From CAYNRG01 sp964399545 (GTDB lineage: Bacteria; Bacillota_I; Bacilli_A; Erysipelotrichales; Erysipelotrichaceae), in NCBI GenBank assembly GCA_964399545.1, contig CAYNRG010000001.1, positions 310,001 through 374,000 of the forward strand: a stretch of 64,000 bases of DNA, read 5' to 3'. The stretch's first letter is position 1. The number at the start of each line of letters is the position of its first letter. Positions 1-9,448 of this stretch are shown here, in pieces. A program made the position numbers and the translations under genes. The notes below the pieces were generated by a model. The model ran no database searches. It was given only the letters and a program-made list of their open reading frames with translations, and was not told the DNA's origin.

Positions 1-747
1 AATCCGACTGCTGCGATTAGCAATGATGTACGCATTACTTTTATTGAAGGAGATTGGTTAAAACACATGGCGGATAAAATAGATAAGGAAACTAGTTTAT
101 CTTCAGAAGAGTTATTAGAACTTTGGAACAGTGAAGTATTTGTTCGCTCACTAATGGCAGATTATCCTTTTTTAACTGAAGAAATTTTTAATGAATCTAG
201 TCGCTATTTGTTGGAAGGGTATCTTTTTCCAAGTACCTATGATTTTTATCGTGAAACGACTGCAGAAGAGGTTACAAAAAAGTTGTTAAATCAAACCTTA
301 AAAATTTATAATAAATATAAATCTGATATAGAAAAGAGTGATTTATCAATTCACGAAATTTTTACATTAGCTTCTATTGTGCAATATGAAGCAGGTTCAG
401 TCAATGATATGAAATTAATTGCAGGGGTTTTTTATAATCGCTTAGATATTGGGATGAAACTCCAAAGTAGTGTTACTATTTGTTATGCACTAGATTTAGA
501 AAGTGGTAAGGATTGGAGAAAATGTGAAACTAATCCTAATTTTGACTCTCCATACAATACCTATAAATACAGTGGGTTGCCTCCAGGACCAATTTTAAAC
601 CCAGGAGAAGCAGCAATTGAAGCTACTTTACAACCTACTAATTCCGATTATTATTATTTCATGGCTGATGTGTATAATGATGGAACCGTTTATTATGCAA
701 AAACATTGCAAGAACATGAAGCAAATGTAGATAAATACTTACGATAA
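1..747 (+). CDS. mltG: Endolytic transglycosylase MltG, 5' end missing
   Basis: MltG (YceG-like) is a membrane-anchored lytic transglycosylase that cuts nascent peptidoglycan strands. The reading frame is open from base 1, so the N-terminal membrane anchor and part of the LysM-like region lie outside the window; an internal ATG at 67 is not the start, because the frame reads family-like sequence (ITFIEGDWLKHMA) through it. The catalytic core is present: LASIVQYEAG carries the expected active-site Glu (codon 388-390), followed by GVFYNRL and YNTYKYSGLPPGPI, both hallmarks of the family. The visible part is 248 residues. The gene sits directly before udk and greA, the order known from Bacillus (yrrL-udk-greA), although the genes that lie between them there are absent. 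Identification is firm; only the start is missing. Confidence 0.93.
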   Translation, partial: NPTAAISNDVRITFIEGDWLKHMADKIDKETSLSSEELLELWNSEVFVRSLMADYPFLTEEIFNESSRYLLEGYLFPSTYDFYRETTAEEVTKKLLNQTLKIYNKYKSDIEKSDLSIHEIFTLASIVQYEAGSVNDMKLIAGVFYNRLDIGMKLQSSVTICYALDLESGKDWRKCETNPNFDSPYNTYKYSGLPPGPILNPGEAAIEATLQPTNSDYYYFMADVYNDGTVYYAKTLQEHEANVDKYLR

Positions 748-757
748 GGTGAAGATA

Positions 758-1387
758 ATGAGACCTATTCTTATTGGTATTGCCGGAGGTAGTGCATCAG
801 GAAAAACACTAATAGCAACTAAAATAAAAGAAGCTTTTGATAATAATAAATCCGTAGTTATTTTGAGGCAAGATGATTACTATTGTAATCAAGATTCATT
901 AAGTATGGAAGAGAGATTTAAAACTAATTATGATCATCCGTTAGCTATTGAAACTGAGTTGTTAATTAGTCATTTAGAAACATTGATGAAGCAAATTTCG
1001 ATTGAAAAGCCCATTTATGATTTTGTAAACCATACAAGAAGCAAGAATTTTGAATTAATTACTCCATGCGATGTTCTTATTTTGGAAGGGTTATTTGTTT
1101 TGGAAAGTGCAAAATTAAGAGAACTACTAGACATCAAGATTTTTGTTGATACAGATGCTGATATCCGATTTATTCGCCGATTGAGAAGAGATGTAGAAAA
1201 GAGAGGAAGAACACTTGACTCTGTGATTAAGCAATATACAGAGACGGTTCGGGTGATGCATGATAATTTTATTGAACCAAGTAAACGTTATGCAGATCTA
1301 ATTATTCCTGAAGGTGGCAAAAATAAAGTAGCCATTGATTTACTTACTACAAAAATTAGTAGTATAATTACAAAGAATATGATATAA
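758..1387 (+). CDS. udk: Uridine kinase
   Basis: Uridine kinase phosphorylates uridine and cytidine in pyrimidine salvage, in the cytoplasm. The P-loop GGSASGKT is at residues 10-17, and the family pattern DDYY, NYDHP and the arginine-rich lid (IRRLRRDVEKRGR) follow. Length is 209 residues, typical for the family. A GTG at 749 is in frame, but it lies inside the AAGGTG ribosome binding site (746-751); the ATG at 758 has correct spacing and is chosen. The gene begins about 10 bases after mltG and precedes greA, so it is probably co-transcribed. Confidence 0.93.
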   Translation: MRPILIGIAGGSASGKTLIATKIKEAFDNNKSVVILRQDDYYCNQDSLSMEERFKTNYDHPLAIETELLISHLETLMKQISIEKPIYDFVNHTRSKNFELITPCDVLILEGLFVLESAKLRELLDIKIFVDTDADIRFIRRLRRDVEKRGRTLDSVIKQYTETVRVMHDNFIEPSKRYADLIIPEGGKNKVAIDLLTTKISSIITKNMI

Positions 1388-1412
1388 TACGACAAGTTAG
1401 GAGTGACAGAAT

Positions 1413-1886
1413 ATGGTAATTGATGAGAAAGTTTATGTAACTCAAGAAGGTTTAGAAGAGTTAAAGAAAGAATATGAAAATTTAGTTCATGTTGTTAAGA
1501 ATGAAGTTATTGAGGATTTAAAAGCGGCTCGAGCTCAAGGTGATTTATCTGAGAATGCTGATTATGATGCTGCTCGTGATCGCCAAGCACAAGTAGAGGC
1601 AAGAATTCGTGATCTTGAAGTAATGCTTGATAACATTGAATTAATTAAAGAGAAAAAAGGGAATTCTAAGATTGTCAAATTAGGTTCTACTGTTGAAATC
1701 CAAGATATGGATACTAAAGAAGTTGAAAAGTTTATCATCGTTGGTTCTGTAGAAGCAGACCCATTAAACGGAAAGTTATCTAATGTGACACCACTTGCTT
1801 CTGCTATGATGGATAAAAAAGTAGGGACAGTTGTGGATGTTTTAGTTGATAAGCCATACAAAGTTAAAATTTTATCTGTAAAATAG
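1413..1886 (+). CDS. greA: Transcription elongation factor GreA
   Basis: GreA rescues backtracked RNA polymerase by stimulating transcript cleavage through the secondary channel. The protein is 157 residues: an N-terminal coiled coil (about 1-75) with the conserved acidic tip region (ARAQGDLSENADYDAA), then the FKBP-like C-terminal domain containing KLGSTVEI and PLASAMMDKKVGT. A TAGGAGTG ribosome binding site precedes the ATG by 7 bases. It is 25 bases downstream of udk and ahead of comEA; no terminator is visible after it, so some read-through into the competence genes is likely. Confidence 0.96.
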   Translation: MVIDEKVYVTQEGLEELKKEYENLVHVVKNEVIEDLKAARAQGDLSENADYDAARDRQAQVEARIRDLEVMLDNIELIKEKKGNSKIVKLGSTVEIQDMDTKEVEKFIIVGSVEADPLNGKLSNVTPLASAMMDKKVGTVVDVLVDKPYKVKILSVK

Positions 1887-1929
1887 GAATTTTATAAAAA
1901 AAACTAAAAATAAGTAGGAGATTAAGCGA

Positions 1930-2394
1930 ATGAAACTACTTATTTTTTTTATTTTACTTTTTTGTGTTTGTGGAAGTTCTTTTCAAAAAATAGAATTAAC
2001 TTCCCTTGATTCTCAATGGATTGAAGTTGAAGTCCAAGGTGAAATTGAGAATCCTGGTTTTTTTTCTGTGAGAAATCGTACTCCGCTACAAGATATATTA
2101 GATAAATTATTATACTTAAATAGTGCTGATTTAACGAATGTTAATGGATCATTGCTATTGCATGAAGGAGATAAGATTATTATTCCTAAAAGGATAGAAA
2201 AGAATAGGATATCTATCAATTTTTCATCTAAAAAAGAATTAATGCAACTTCCAGGAATTGGGGAGAAAACGGCACAAAGTATTATTGATCATAGAGAGAA
2301 ATATGGTCTATTTCAACAATTAGAAGACTTAATGCAAGTGCGGGGAATCAAAGGTAAAACATTTGAAAAATTGAAAGATGACATTAGTCTATGA
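1930..2394 (+). CDS. comEA: Competence DNA receptor ComEA
   Basis: ComEA binds incoming double-stranded DNA at the outer face of the membrane during natural transformation. The N-terminal 16 or so residues form a hydrophobic anchor. A SLBB-like domain follows (about residues 31-85, VEVQGEIENPGFF and LHEGDKIIIP), then a helix-hairpin-helix DNA-binding domain (about 94-152) with LMQLPGIGEKTAQSIIDHRE and a second hairpin VRGIKGKTFEKL. Length 154 is on the short side but complete. The start has a GGAG site (AGTAGGAGATTAAGCG). Its stop overlaps the comEC start in ATGA, so translation is coupled. comEB, often found between these genes in Bacilli, is absent. Confidence 0.92.
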   Translation: MKLLIFFILLFCVCGSSFQKIELTSLDSQWIEVEVQGEIENPGFFSVRNRTPLQDILDKLLYLNSADLTNVNGSLLLHEGDKIIIPKRIEKNRISINFSSKKELMQLPGIGEKTAQSIIDHREKYGLFQQLEDLMQVRGIKGKTFEKLKDDISL

Positions 2395-4295
2395 AAGATT
2401 ATGTTTTATCCTTATTCCTTTTTTCTTTTATTTTCCATATCTTAAAAGAGTTTAACCTTATGTTTTCTTTTCTTATACTAATATCTATCTGGATATTTTT
2501 TAAAAGAGATAAAACAGTGGTTTGGTTAATTCTAATTTGTATTATCACTTCAGTTCAGCCGACAGGTGAAAATACCGGAACTACAGAAGGTAGAGTTATT
2601 TCGGTTAAAAGTAATTCAGCTATTATAGAAAAATCAGGAGTTAGAACACTAGTTTCGCCGTGCAATCACTGCTTGCTAGATAGTATGATTTATGTAGAGG
2701 GAAACATAAAGTCTATTGATCAAGCTCCTACTACATATGGATTTAATTTTAAAAGTTGGGGAAATCAAGAAAAATTTCAAACGAGTATTTATCCTAATAA
2801 GGTAATAGAATTGGAAGAACCTACTAGTCTACAAGGTAAAATTTATAAAAAAATTCAATCAATCGAGAATGAAGAACTTAAATTTTTTTTGTTGAGACTA
2901 CTTTTTAATATTCATCAAAAAGATTCAGAGTTTCCTTTCCTTCGTCAATTAGGTTTTGGATTATCTGGTTTTTTAACTATTTGCAAATCAATTTTAGCTT
3001 TATTTTTTTACAAAAAAACAGTTCAAAAAATTGATTTAGCCATTTGTTTTTCAGCAATGATATTCTATAATTTTAGCTTTATTCCAGTACGACTATTTTT
3101 AGGAAGAATCATGCAATTCACTCAATTTTCAAGTAAGGATAGAGTGGGGATTTATGGATTTCTATGTTGGCTTTTCTTTCCTGAGAAAATGAAAAGTCTT
3201 GCTTTTATAATTCCATTTGGATTTCGTGTTTTATCAGTCACTACTAATTCTTCAAAAAAACTAGCATCGCTTAATTTTATTCTAATAATTCAAAGCTATT
3301 TTTTCCATCAAGTGTCACTCGTTACATTATTTTTTTATCCGCTTGTTTTGAAGGGAATGGGGATTTTTTATGCACTAGCCTGGGTACAGCTCTTTTTCTA
3401 TCAATTGACCATCTATAAATTATTCAACTACTTATTGATAAAAATTTCAGGATTCTTTTCCCTATATTTATACGGTAGTTTTGTGGGTGGAGGTTTTGTT
3501 TTTTTTCTCTTGTTGCAACTATTTCAAAAAAAGAATAAGCAGCTTCACTTTTTTTGTACATTTCTCTTGTTTTTATATGGAAACTTATTTCATCCATTTA
3601 CCGAAGTTTCATTTATTCAAGTAGATCAGGGAGATAGTGTTCTTATCCGCTCTCTTTTAAATCAAGTCACTATACTAATTGATACGGGAAAACCTTCCAG
3701 TTATCCATTATTAAAAAAGGCTTTACTAGCTCGAGGAATTCGAGAAATTGACTATGTTATTATAAGTCATCCAGATTTAGATCATAATGGAAACTTAGGC
3801 AATCTTCAAAATGATTTTCGTATTCACCAAGTTCATACTACTCATGAAAATATCAATTACAAGGGTGTTTACTTATATTCTTTGAATAGCGAGGAGATTG
3901 ATGGTAATGATAATTCTCTAGTATTTATCGCCCAAGTTGATCAGTTACGGTTTTTATTTACTGGTGATATTTCATCTAAAGTGGAGTCTAAATTAGTTAA
4001 AGAGGGAGTAAATTTAGATGTGGATGTTTTAAAATTAGCACATCATGGATCAAAAACAAGTTCTTCACTAATGTTTCTTGATAAAACTACACCTCAAATT
4101 GCAATAATTAGCAGTGGACTAAATAATACATTTAATCATCCTAGTGAAGAAGTTGTTACAAGATTAGATAAACAGCGTATTTTTTATTTAAATACTAAAG
4201 AAGAGGGTGATATTTCATTTATTTTTACTCCATTTTTAAATTTCTTTCACACGAGTAGTAAAAAAATTGGTATAATGAAAAAGGTGATACAATGA
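2391..4295 (+). CDS. comEC: DNA uptake channel ComEC/Rec2
   Basis: ComEC forms the membrane channel that carries single-stranded DNA into the cytoplasm. The order is: N-terminal membrane helices and a short OB-like region (about residues 60-115), a Competence domain with several hydrophobic segments (about 180-390; LGFGLSGFLTI is typical), and a C-terminal metallo-beta-lactamase-like domain starting at VDQGDSVLI. The metal motif HPDLDHNG is near residue 460, followed by FTGD and LAHHGSKTSSS, so the nuclease-like site looks intact. At 634 residues it is shorter than the 700-770 common in Bacilli. ATGA overlaps couple it to comEA before and holA after. Confidence 0.92.
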   Translation: MKDYVLSLFLFSFIFHILKEFNLMFSFLILISIWIFFKRDKTVVWLILICIITSVQPTGENTGTTEGRVISVKSNSAIIEKSGVRTLVSPCNHCLLDSMIYVEGNIKSIDQAPTTYGFNFKSWGNQEKFQTSIYPNKVIELEEPTSLQGKIYKKIQSIENEELKFFLLRLLFNIHQKDSEFPFLRQLGFGLSGFLTICKSILALFFYKKTVQKIDLAICFSAMIFYNFSFIPVRLFLGRIMQFTQFSSKDRVGIYGFLCWLFFPEKMKSLAFIIPFGFRVLSVTTNSSKKLASLNFILIIQSYFFHQVSLVTLFFYPLVLKGMGIFYALAWVQLFFYQLTIYKLFNYLLIKISGFFSLYLYGSFVGGGFVFFLLLQLFQKKNKQLHFFCTFLLFLYGNLFHPFTEVSFIQVDQGDSVLIRSLLNQVTILIDTGKPSSYPLLKKALLARGIREIDYVIISHPDLDHNGNLGNLQNDFRIHQVHTTHENINYKGVYLYSLNSEEIDGNDNSLVFIAQVDQLRFLFTGDISSKVESKLVKEGVNLDVDVLKLAHHGSKTSSSLMFLDKTTPQIAIISSGLNNTFNHPSEEVVTRLDKQRIFYLNTKEEGDISFIFTPFLNFFHTSSKKIGIMKKVIQ

Positions 4296-5248
4296 ATTAT
4301 TTAATAGTAGGGACAGAGTCTTATTTGATTAATAAAAAACTAACAGAAATTTTGTCAGAGTCGGGAGCATCCACTTCAGAGTTAAATGTTGGTCTTTTTG
4401 ATGCTACAGCCAATGATTTTTCAATACAGTCAGTGATAGATGACTGCAATACACCTCCATTTTTTGGAGATAAAAAGGTAGTTATCATTAAAAATCCTAA
4501 TTTTCTTTCAACAACTAAGAGTCTTAATGATAAAGAATTGGCTTTGTTAGAAGAATATATTAAAGATCCTAGTTCAGATTGTGATTTGATTTTTTGTGGA
4601 GCACTTGCCTTGGATAAACGGAAAAAAATTGTCAAAATCATGCAGAAAGAGTGTCAATACTTTCAACTAGATAAACTTGCTTTACCTGAGTTCCAAAATT
4701 ATGTAAGGAAAGAACTGAAAAATAACAGCTTGAACATTACATCAAAAGGCTTAGAGGAACTATTCTCTAGGATTCCGCTTGATTTAGATAATTTTTATAT
4801 GGAACTTCAGAAATTAAGCTTATACGAAGGCGAATTAGGAAAAGAAGTGATTTCAAAACTGATTACTCGACCGCTAGATGAAGATGTTTTTCACTTAGTT
4901 AACGCTGTGGTGAGTAAAGATTTAAAAACGGTCTTTCATGTATGGAGAGATTTATCAATTTTAAATAAAGATCCTATTTATTTAATTGCGTTACTATCCA
5001 GTCAATTTCGGCTGTTATATCAAATCAAAGTGTATTTAGACTTAGGTATGAATCAAAAGATGATTCAAGATCATATAAAAGTTCATCCTTATCGAGTAAA
5101 AAAGGCTATTGAGTCCTTAAGAGGACTTTCAAAAGAAAGACTATTAGAGTTATTAAATTCTTTGGCGGAATTAGATCAAAATTTTAAAAAAGGAATTTTA
5201 GATAAATCTATTGGCTTTGAATTATTTTTAATTAAAACAGCGAGGTAA
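4292..5248 (+). CDS. holA: DNA polymerase III subunit delta
   Basis: The delta subunit is the clamp-loader wrench that opens the beta clamp. The 318-residue protein has the N-terminal AAA+-like fold beginning MNYLIVGTESYLINKKL, the PFFGDKKVVII segment typical of HolA, a middle domain and a C-terminal collar domain with LIALLSSQFRLLYQIK. The start overlaps the comEC stop (ATGA). The comEC-holA pairing is widespread in Bacillota; the rpsT gene that commonly follows is not here and a serine dehydratase comes next. Confidence 0.9.
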   Translation: MNYLIVGTESYLINKKLTEILSESGASTSELNVGLFDATANDFSIQSVIDDCNTPPFFGDKKVVIIKNPNFLSTTKSLNDKELALLEEYIKDPSSDCDLIFCGALALDKRKKIVKIMQKECQYFQLDKLALPEFQNYVRKELKNNSLNITSKGLEELFSRIPLDLDNFYMELQKLSLYEGELGKEVISKLITRPLDEDVFHLVNAVVSKDLKTVFHVWRDLSILNKDPIYLIALLSSQFRLLYQIKVYLDLGMNQKMIQDHIKVHPYRVKKAIESLRGLSKERLLELLNSLAELDQNFKKGILDKSIGFELFLIKTAR

Positions 5249-5252
5249 ACAA

Positions 5253-6629
5253 ATGCAATCTTTAAAAGAATTATATCGAATTGGACCAGGTCCAAGTAGT
5301 AGCCATACATTGGCTCCCAAAAAAGCTTGTGAATATTTTTTAAAAGAATTTGGTAGTTTAGCACGATATGAGGTAGATTTATATGGCTCTCTTTCTTTAA
5401 CAGGAAAAGGGCATTTCACGGATAAAATTATAGAAAATACTCTATCTCCTAAACCTGTTGAGATTCATTTTTATAGTCAGTGGGAAGAAAAACACTCCTC
5501 AGGATTTTATCTTCGAGGATACAATGAGAAGAATGAGTGCGTAGGTTCTTGGACTGTTTTTTCTTTGGGAGGAGGAGCAATTCAAGTCAAAGAAAAAAAA
5601 GAGATAACTAATGAAAGTTGTTATCCTGAGAAATCTTTATTAGAAATTCATAATTTATGTAAAGAGAAAAAATGGAATTTTGTTGATTATGTTTTGAATT
5701 ATGAACCTCAAATAGGATCATATTTAAATCAAGTTTTAACTGCGATGTTTAATTCAATTCAACGTGGACTTTCTACAACTGGCGTTTTACCAGGTAGTTT
5801 AGAAATTTCACGTGCAGCCAAGTCATTGCACTTACAAGCCACTTCATTTCCTCCAGGACACGAAGAGAGAAACAGATTATTGTTAATGGCTTATGCCTAT
5901 GCAGCATCTGAAGAAAATGCTAGTTGCGGTGAAGTTGTAACTGCACCAACTTTAGGGTCTTGTGGAGTATTAGCATCTGTTTTATACCATTTTTATACGG
6001 ATATTGGAATTTCTCGAAATAAATTAATTAATGCTTTAATTGTTGCAGGTGTTTTTGGGAATCTCATTAAGGAAAATGCGACCATTTCTGGTGCAATAGG
6101 GGGATGTCAAGCTGAGATAGGTACAGCTTGTACTATGGCAAGTACAGCATGTGCTTATTTAAATGGCTTGAATTTACGTCAAATTGAGTATGCTGCAGAA
6201 ATTGGAATGGAACATCATTTGGGCTTAACTTGTGATCCAGTTGAAGGATATGTAATTATTCCATGTATTGAACGAAATGCAGTAGGTGCTCTGCGTGCAA
6301 TGGATTCTGCTCTTCTTGCAAAATATATGTCAAAGATTAAAGAAAATCGAATTACTTTTGATATGATTGTCAAAACGATGAATTATACTGGAGAAAAAAT
6401 TGCGATTGAATTAAAGGAGACTTCATTAGGAGGGCTTGCAACAGAATTTAAAACATGTCACGAATCAAAGAAAATTAATACTCCAACAGAGGAAATGGAC
6501 AATCAAAGAGATGAAACAACATTTGATGTCATGGAGGATGAAATTCAGTTGGAGGATCACTTAGTTTTTGATGATGCAATTATGGATGAGAATGACTGTC
6601 TTACAAGTCCTATAAAATTTAAAATATGA
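5253..6629 (+). CDS. sdaA: L-serine dehydratase, single-chain iron-sulfur type, with acidic C-terminal extension
   Basis: The enzyme deaminates L-serine to pyruvate and ammonia with a [4Fe-4S] cluster. The N-terminal beta-type domain (about residues 1-130) opens with the family motif IGPGPSSSHTLAP and DLYGSLSLTGKGH. The alpha-type catalytic domain follows with CGEVVTAPTLGSCG and the three probable cluster cysteines in GGCQAEIG, LTCDPVEG and IPCIERNA. In E. coli-type enzymes the chain ends just after KETSxGGLA with a terminal cysteine near the active site; here the equivalent Cys402 (codon 6456-6458) is followed by 56 extra residues rich in Asp and Glu that I do not recognise. The last four bases overlap the next gene (ATGA). 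Confidence 0.9.
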   Translation: MQSLKELYRIGPGPSSSHTLAPKKACEYFLKEFGSLARYEVDLYGSLSLTGKGHFTDKIIENTLSPKPVEIHFYSQWEEKHSSGFYLRGYNEKNECVGSWTVFSLGGGAIQVKEKKEITNESCYPEKSLLEIHNLCKEKKWNFVDYVLNYEPQIGSYLNQVLTAMFNSIQRGLSTTGVLPGSLEISRAAKSLHLQATSFPPGHEERNRLLLMAYAYAASEENASCGEVVTAPTLGSCGVLASVLYHFYTDIGISRNKLINALIVAGVFGNLIKENATISGAIGGCQAEIGTACTMASTACAYLNGLNLRQIEYAAEIGMEHHLGLTCDPVEGYVIIPCIERNAVGALRAMDSALLAKYMSKIKENRITFDMIVKTMNYTGEKIAIELKETSLGGLATEFKTCHESKKINTPTEEMDNQRDETTFDVMEDEIQLEDHLVFDDAIMDENDCLTSPIKFKI

Positions 6630-7093
6630 AGATTCACCCTTTAAATCCCATTTTCTATGCAGATAGTAAAGTTTTAATTTTAGGTTCTTTTCCTTCCGTG
6701 ATTTCAAGAGAGAAAGAAAGTTATTATGCAAATCCTTCAAATCGATTTTGGCCAATGATGGAGATAATTTTCAGTGAAAAAATTACAAGTAATACTTGCT
6801 TTCTAAAGCAACAGAAAATTGCTTTATGGGATGTAATTTATTCATGTGATATTGAAGGGAGTAAAGACTCTAGTATTACAAATGTTGTAAAAAATGATTT
6901 ATCTTGTATATTAGAAAAATCAGATATTCAATTAATTGTCTTTAATGGTAAAACAGCAGAGAAATGGTTTAACAAGCTAATGGAACCTTGTGAAATAGAA
7001 CGGTTCACATGCCCAAGCACCAGTAGTGCGAATGCACAAAAGTGCTTAAGCGATCTAGTAAATGAATATAGAAAAATAAAGGATTATCTATGA
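6626..7093 (+). CDS. DNA-deoxyinosine glycosylase (uracil-DNA glycosylase superfamily)
   Basis: This 155-residue protein matches the hypoxanthine-DNA glycosylase family, which removes deaminated adenine from DNA. The signature near the start, LILGSFPSVISREKE followed by YYANPSNRFWP, is characteristic, with ALWDVIYSCDIEGSKDSSI and a late CPSTSSAN loop corresponding to the second catalytic loop of the superfamily. It overlaps the serine dehydratase stop and the following U32 gene by four bases on each side, so all three are translationally coupled. A Mug-type mismatch glycosylase is the alternative, but the first motif favours the deoxyinosine family. Confidence 0.83.
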   Translation: MKIHPLNPIFYADSKVLILGSFPSVISREKESYYANPSNRFWPMMEIIFSEKITSNTCFLKQQKIALWDVIYSCDIEGSKDSSITNVVKNDLSCILEKSDIQLIVFNGKTAEKWFNKLMEPCEIERFTCPSTSSANAQKCLSDLVNEYRKIKDYL

Positions 7094-9342
7094 TGAAAAA
7101 AATTGAGTTATTAGCCCCAGCAGGAACGATGGAAGCTGTTTATGCAGCTGTTTTTCATGGTGCTGATGCAATCTATTGTGGTGGACAAGAATTTGGTGCT
7201 CGTGCTTTTGCCGGAAATTTTTCAAAAGAAGAAATGTTGGAAGTTGTTCGGTTTTGCCATGAGTATAATGTTTCAGTTTATATTACAATGAATACCTTAC
7301 TTTTTGAAAATGAAATTGATGCAGCTATGGAAATAGTTGATTTCTATTATAGAATACAAGTAGATGCATTAATCATTCAAGACTTAGGACTTTTATATCG
7401 TGTTCGAGCACAGTATCCTGATTTTGAGATTCATGCTTCTACTCAAATGCACATTCATAATGAAAGTGGAATAAAATGGTTACATGAAATCGGAGTTCAA
7501 CGAGCTGTTTTAGCCCGTGAAACACCCCTAGATATAATTAAAAAATGTGTAGGTTTAGGGGTGGAATTAGAAGTTTTTGCCTATGGAGCACTATGCGTTA
7601 GTTATTCAGGACAATGTTTAATAAGCAGTATTACACAGCAACGTTCAGGAAATCGTGGGACTTGCGCTCAAAGTTGTAGGATGAAATACAGCCTTGAAAA
7701 TGAGTTAGGAGAATCTATTGAAACTGAAGGAAAGTATTTATTGAGCCCTAAAGATTTAAATACATTGCAAAATCTTCCTGAATTAATAAAGACAGGCGCT
7801 TCTAGTTTAAAAATTGAAGGACGAATGAAAAGACCGGAATATGTCGCATTAATTGTTAAAACTTTTCGTGAAGCAATTGATTCTTTTTACGAAACAGGAG
7901 AGTATTCTTTAACAGAAGAAAGATTAGAACAGTTAAAGCTAATGTTTAATCGCCAGTTTACTAAAGGTTTTGTACTTAATGATGGACCTTCTTTGATAAA
8001 TTCGTCTAGACCCAATCATATCGGTATAACTGTTGGGAAAGTGATTGACTACCAGCATGGCATATTGAAAATTCAGTTAGATAGAATACTACATCAAGGA
8101 GATGGATTGCGTATTTTGGGATTTAAGGAAGATCATGGACTAATTGCGAATCGAATAGAAGTGAATAATTTGTTAGTTTCTATGGCAAAGCCAGGAGAAA
8201 TTGTTTCATTTTCTTTTCCTAAAAAAATAGAAAAAGGAAATCTAGTTGTGAAGACTACGGATAGCCATTTAATAAAAGCTCTTCAACAAGAAACACACCA
8301 AAAATCAGCTATATCTATTGAAATAAGATATCATGTTGAAATAGGGAAGCCTATTCAACTTCAACTTTCTGATTCTTTTGGAAAAACTGTTGTTATTTAT
8401 AGCGATACAATAGTTCAAGAAGCGAAGAATAGCCCTGTTACAATGGAAAGATTTCATGAAATACTTTCTAAACTGAAAGATACGCCATACTTTCCTGAAA
8501 AAATAGAAGGGCATTTCACACCATTTTTTATGCCTGTAAAAATGATTAATGAACTTCGTCGAAGTGCTGTTCTTGCATTAACAGAAGAGAGATTGAATCG
8601 TTATCCTAGTCGTACGTCCAAAATGGAATTTCCTTTATTACCTTTGAAGACAAAATCAATAGTTGGTTCTTTTGTTGAAGTTCAAACAGTTGAGCAATAT
8701 GAATTTTTAAGACCGTATCTGAATGTAGTAACCTTATTTAGTGGGAATCCAACTTTACAAGCTTATCCTGAAATGTTTGCGATTAATCCTGTGATTAATG
8801 AACGCTCAAATTATGTTACAAGGGAAAAAGTGCTGTGCAATGAATTAGGAAATTTGGTCTCAATTGATCAAGTAGATTTAGCTATAGGATCGTATCATTT
8901 AAATATAACAAATAGCTATGCTTTAGAGTTCTTGCTTCATCAGGGAATTCATGCAGTAATTCTATCTCATGAAGTAAATCAAGACCAGAAAAAAGAGCTC
9001 ATAGATAGATTTAAGGAGAGAACTGGGGAAATTGCCCCAATCATCGATTTTATCTATGGGCATCGTGAATTAATGATTTTAAAACACTGCCCAATTAACC
9101 AGAGCCTTTCTGATGGAAAGAAATTTGGATGCTCACATTGTAGAGAAACCAACTATTTCCTTGTCGATGAAAAAGATAGACATTTTCAACTATTTGGAGA
9201 TTGTCATTGTATTCAGCATGTACTAGAAGAATTTCCGTATAGAAAAGAAATGCACTCCTCTTCAAATTGGATACAGGCATGGAATGAATGTGGAGAAAAT
9301 TTGCATGAAATTGTTGTTCAGTCAATAAAAAATGGAGATTAA
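7090..9342 (+). CDS. U32-family protein, probable RNA hydroxylation enzyme (RlhA/TrhP-like)
   Basis: The 750-residue protein has the U32 core: the start IELLAPAGTMEAVYAAVFHGADAIY, and the signature region (7576-7690) with FAYGALCVSYSGQC, RSGNRGTCAQSCR. The long form with a DUF3656-like central part and a further C-terminal section with more cysteines (HCPINQ, GCSHCRET) resembles RlhA/YdcP more than the short tRNA enzymes. U32 proteins were named peptidases, but the characterised E. coli and Bacillus members act in 5-hydroxylation of cytidine or uridine in RNA; the substrate here is inferred only. The start overlaps the glycosylase stop; a second ATG follows at once (7093). A terminator overlaps the stop codon. 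Confidence 0.85.
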   Translation: MMKKIELLAPAGTMEAVYAAVFHGADAIYCGGQEFGARAFAGNFSKEEMLEVVRFCHEYNVSVYITMNTLLFENEIDAAMEIVDFYYRIQVDALIIQDLGLLYRVRAQYPDFEIHASTQMHIHNESGIKWLHEIGVQRAVLARETPLDIIKKCVGLGVELEVFAYGALCVSYSGQCLISSITQQRSGNRGTCAQSCRMKYSLENELGESIETEGKYLLSPKDLNTLQNLPELIKTGASSLKIEGRMKRPEYVALIVKTFREAIDSFYETGEYSLTEERLEQLKLMFNRQFTKGFVLNDGPSLINSSRPNHIGITVGKVIDYQHGILKIQLDRILHQGDGLRILGFKEDHGLIANRIEVNNLLVSMAKPGEIVSFSFPKKIEKGNLVVKTTDSHLIKALQQETHQKSAISIEIRYHVEIGKPIQLQLSDSFGKTVVIYSDTIVQEAKNSPVTMERFHEILSKLKDTPYFPEKIEGHFTPFFMPVKMINELRRSAVLALTEERLNRYPSRTSKMEFPLLPLKTKSIVGSFVEVQTVEQYEFLRPYLNVVTLFSGNPTLQAYPEMFAINPVINERSNYVTREKVLCNELGNLVSIDQVDLAIGSYHLNITNSYALEFLLHQGIHAVILSHEVNQDQKKELIDRFKERTGEIAPIIDFIYGHRELMILKHCPINQSLSDGKKFGCSHCRETNYFLVDEKDRHFQLFGDCHCIQHVLEEFPYRKEMHSSSNWIQAWNECGENLHEIVVQSIKNGD

Positions 9343-9366
9343 CTATTAGGAAAGTTAATCTTTTTT
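9336..9366 (+). terminator. Intrinsic terminator after the U32 gene
   Basis: A 9-bp stem (AGATTAACT 9336-9344 with AGTTAATCT 9353-9361) and 8-base loop are followed by a run of T. The stem begins before and spans the stop codon of the U32 gene. It closes the mltG-to-U32 block. Confidence 0.85.
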
Positions 9367-9411
9367 ATGTTAGATAAACCATAAATTCTCCTTTTAATAA
9401 GTAGCATTTTT

Positions 9412-9420
9412 TGGTATAAT
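9412..9420 (+). promoter_or_regulatory. Promoter of smc-ftsY-ylxM
   Basis: An extended -10 element TGGTATAAT ends at 9420, 28 bases before the smc start. The -35 hexamer is weak (TTTTAA at 9392-9397, 17-base spacer), which fits an extended -10 promoter. It lies just past the preceding terminator. Confidence 0.75.
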
Positions 9421-9448
9421 ATAGTTTAGGTAAATAAGGAGGAAAACC

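Noticed and set aside
1876..1889. AAAATAGGAATTTT resembling a ComK box upstream of comEA
   Set aside because: The spacing is N6 rather than N5 and there is no second box at an accepted distance; such AT-rich matches are frequent by chance here.
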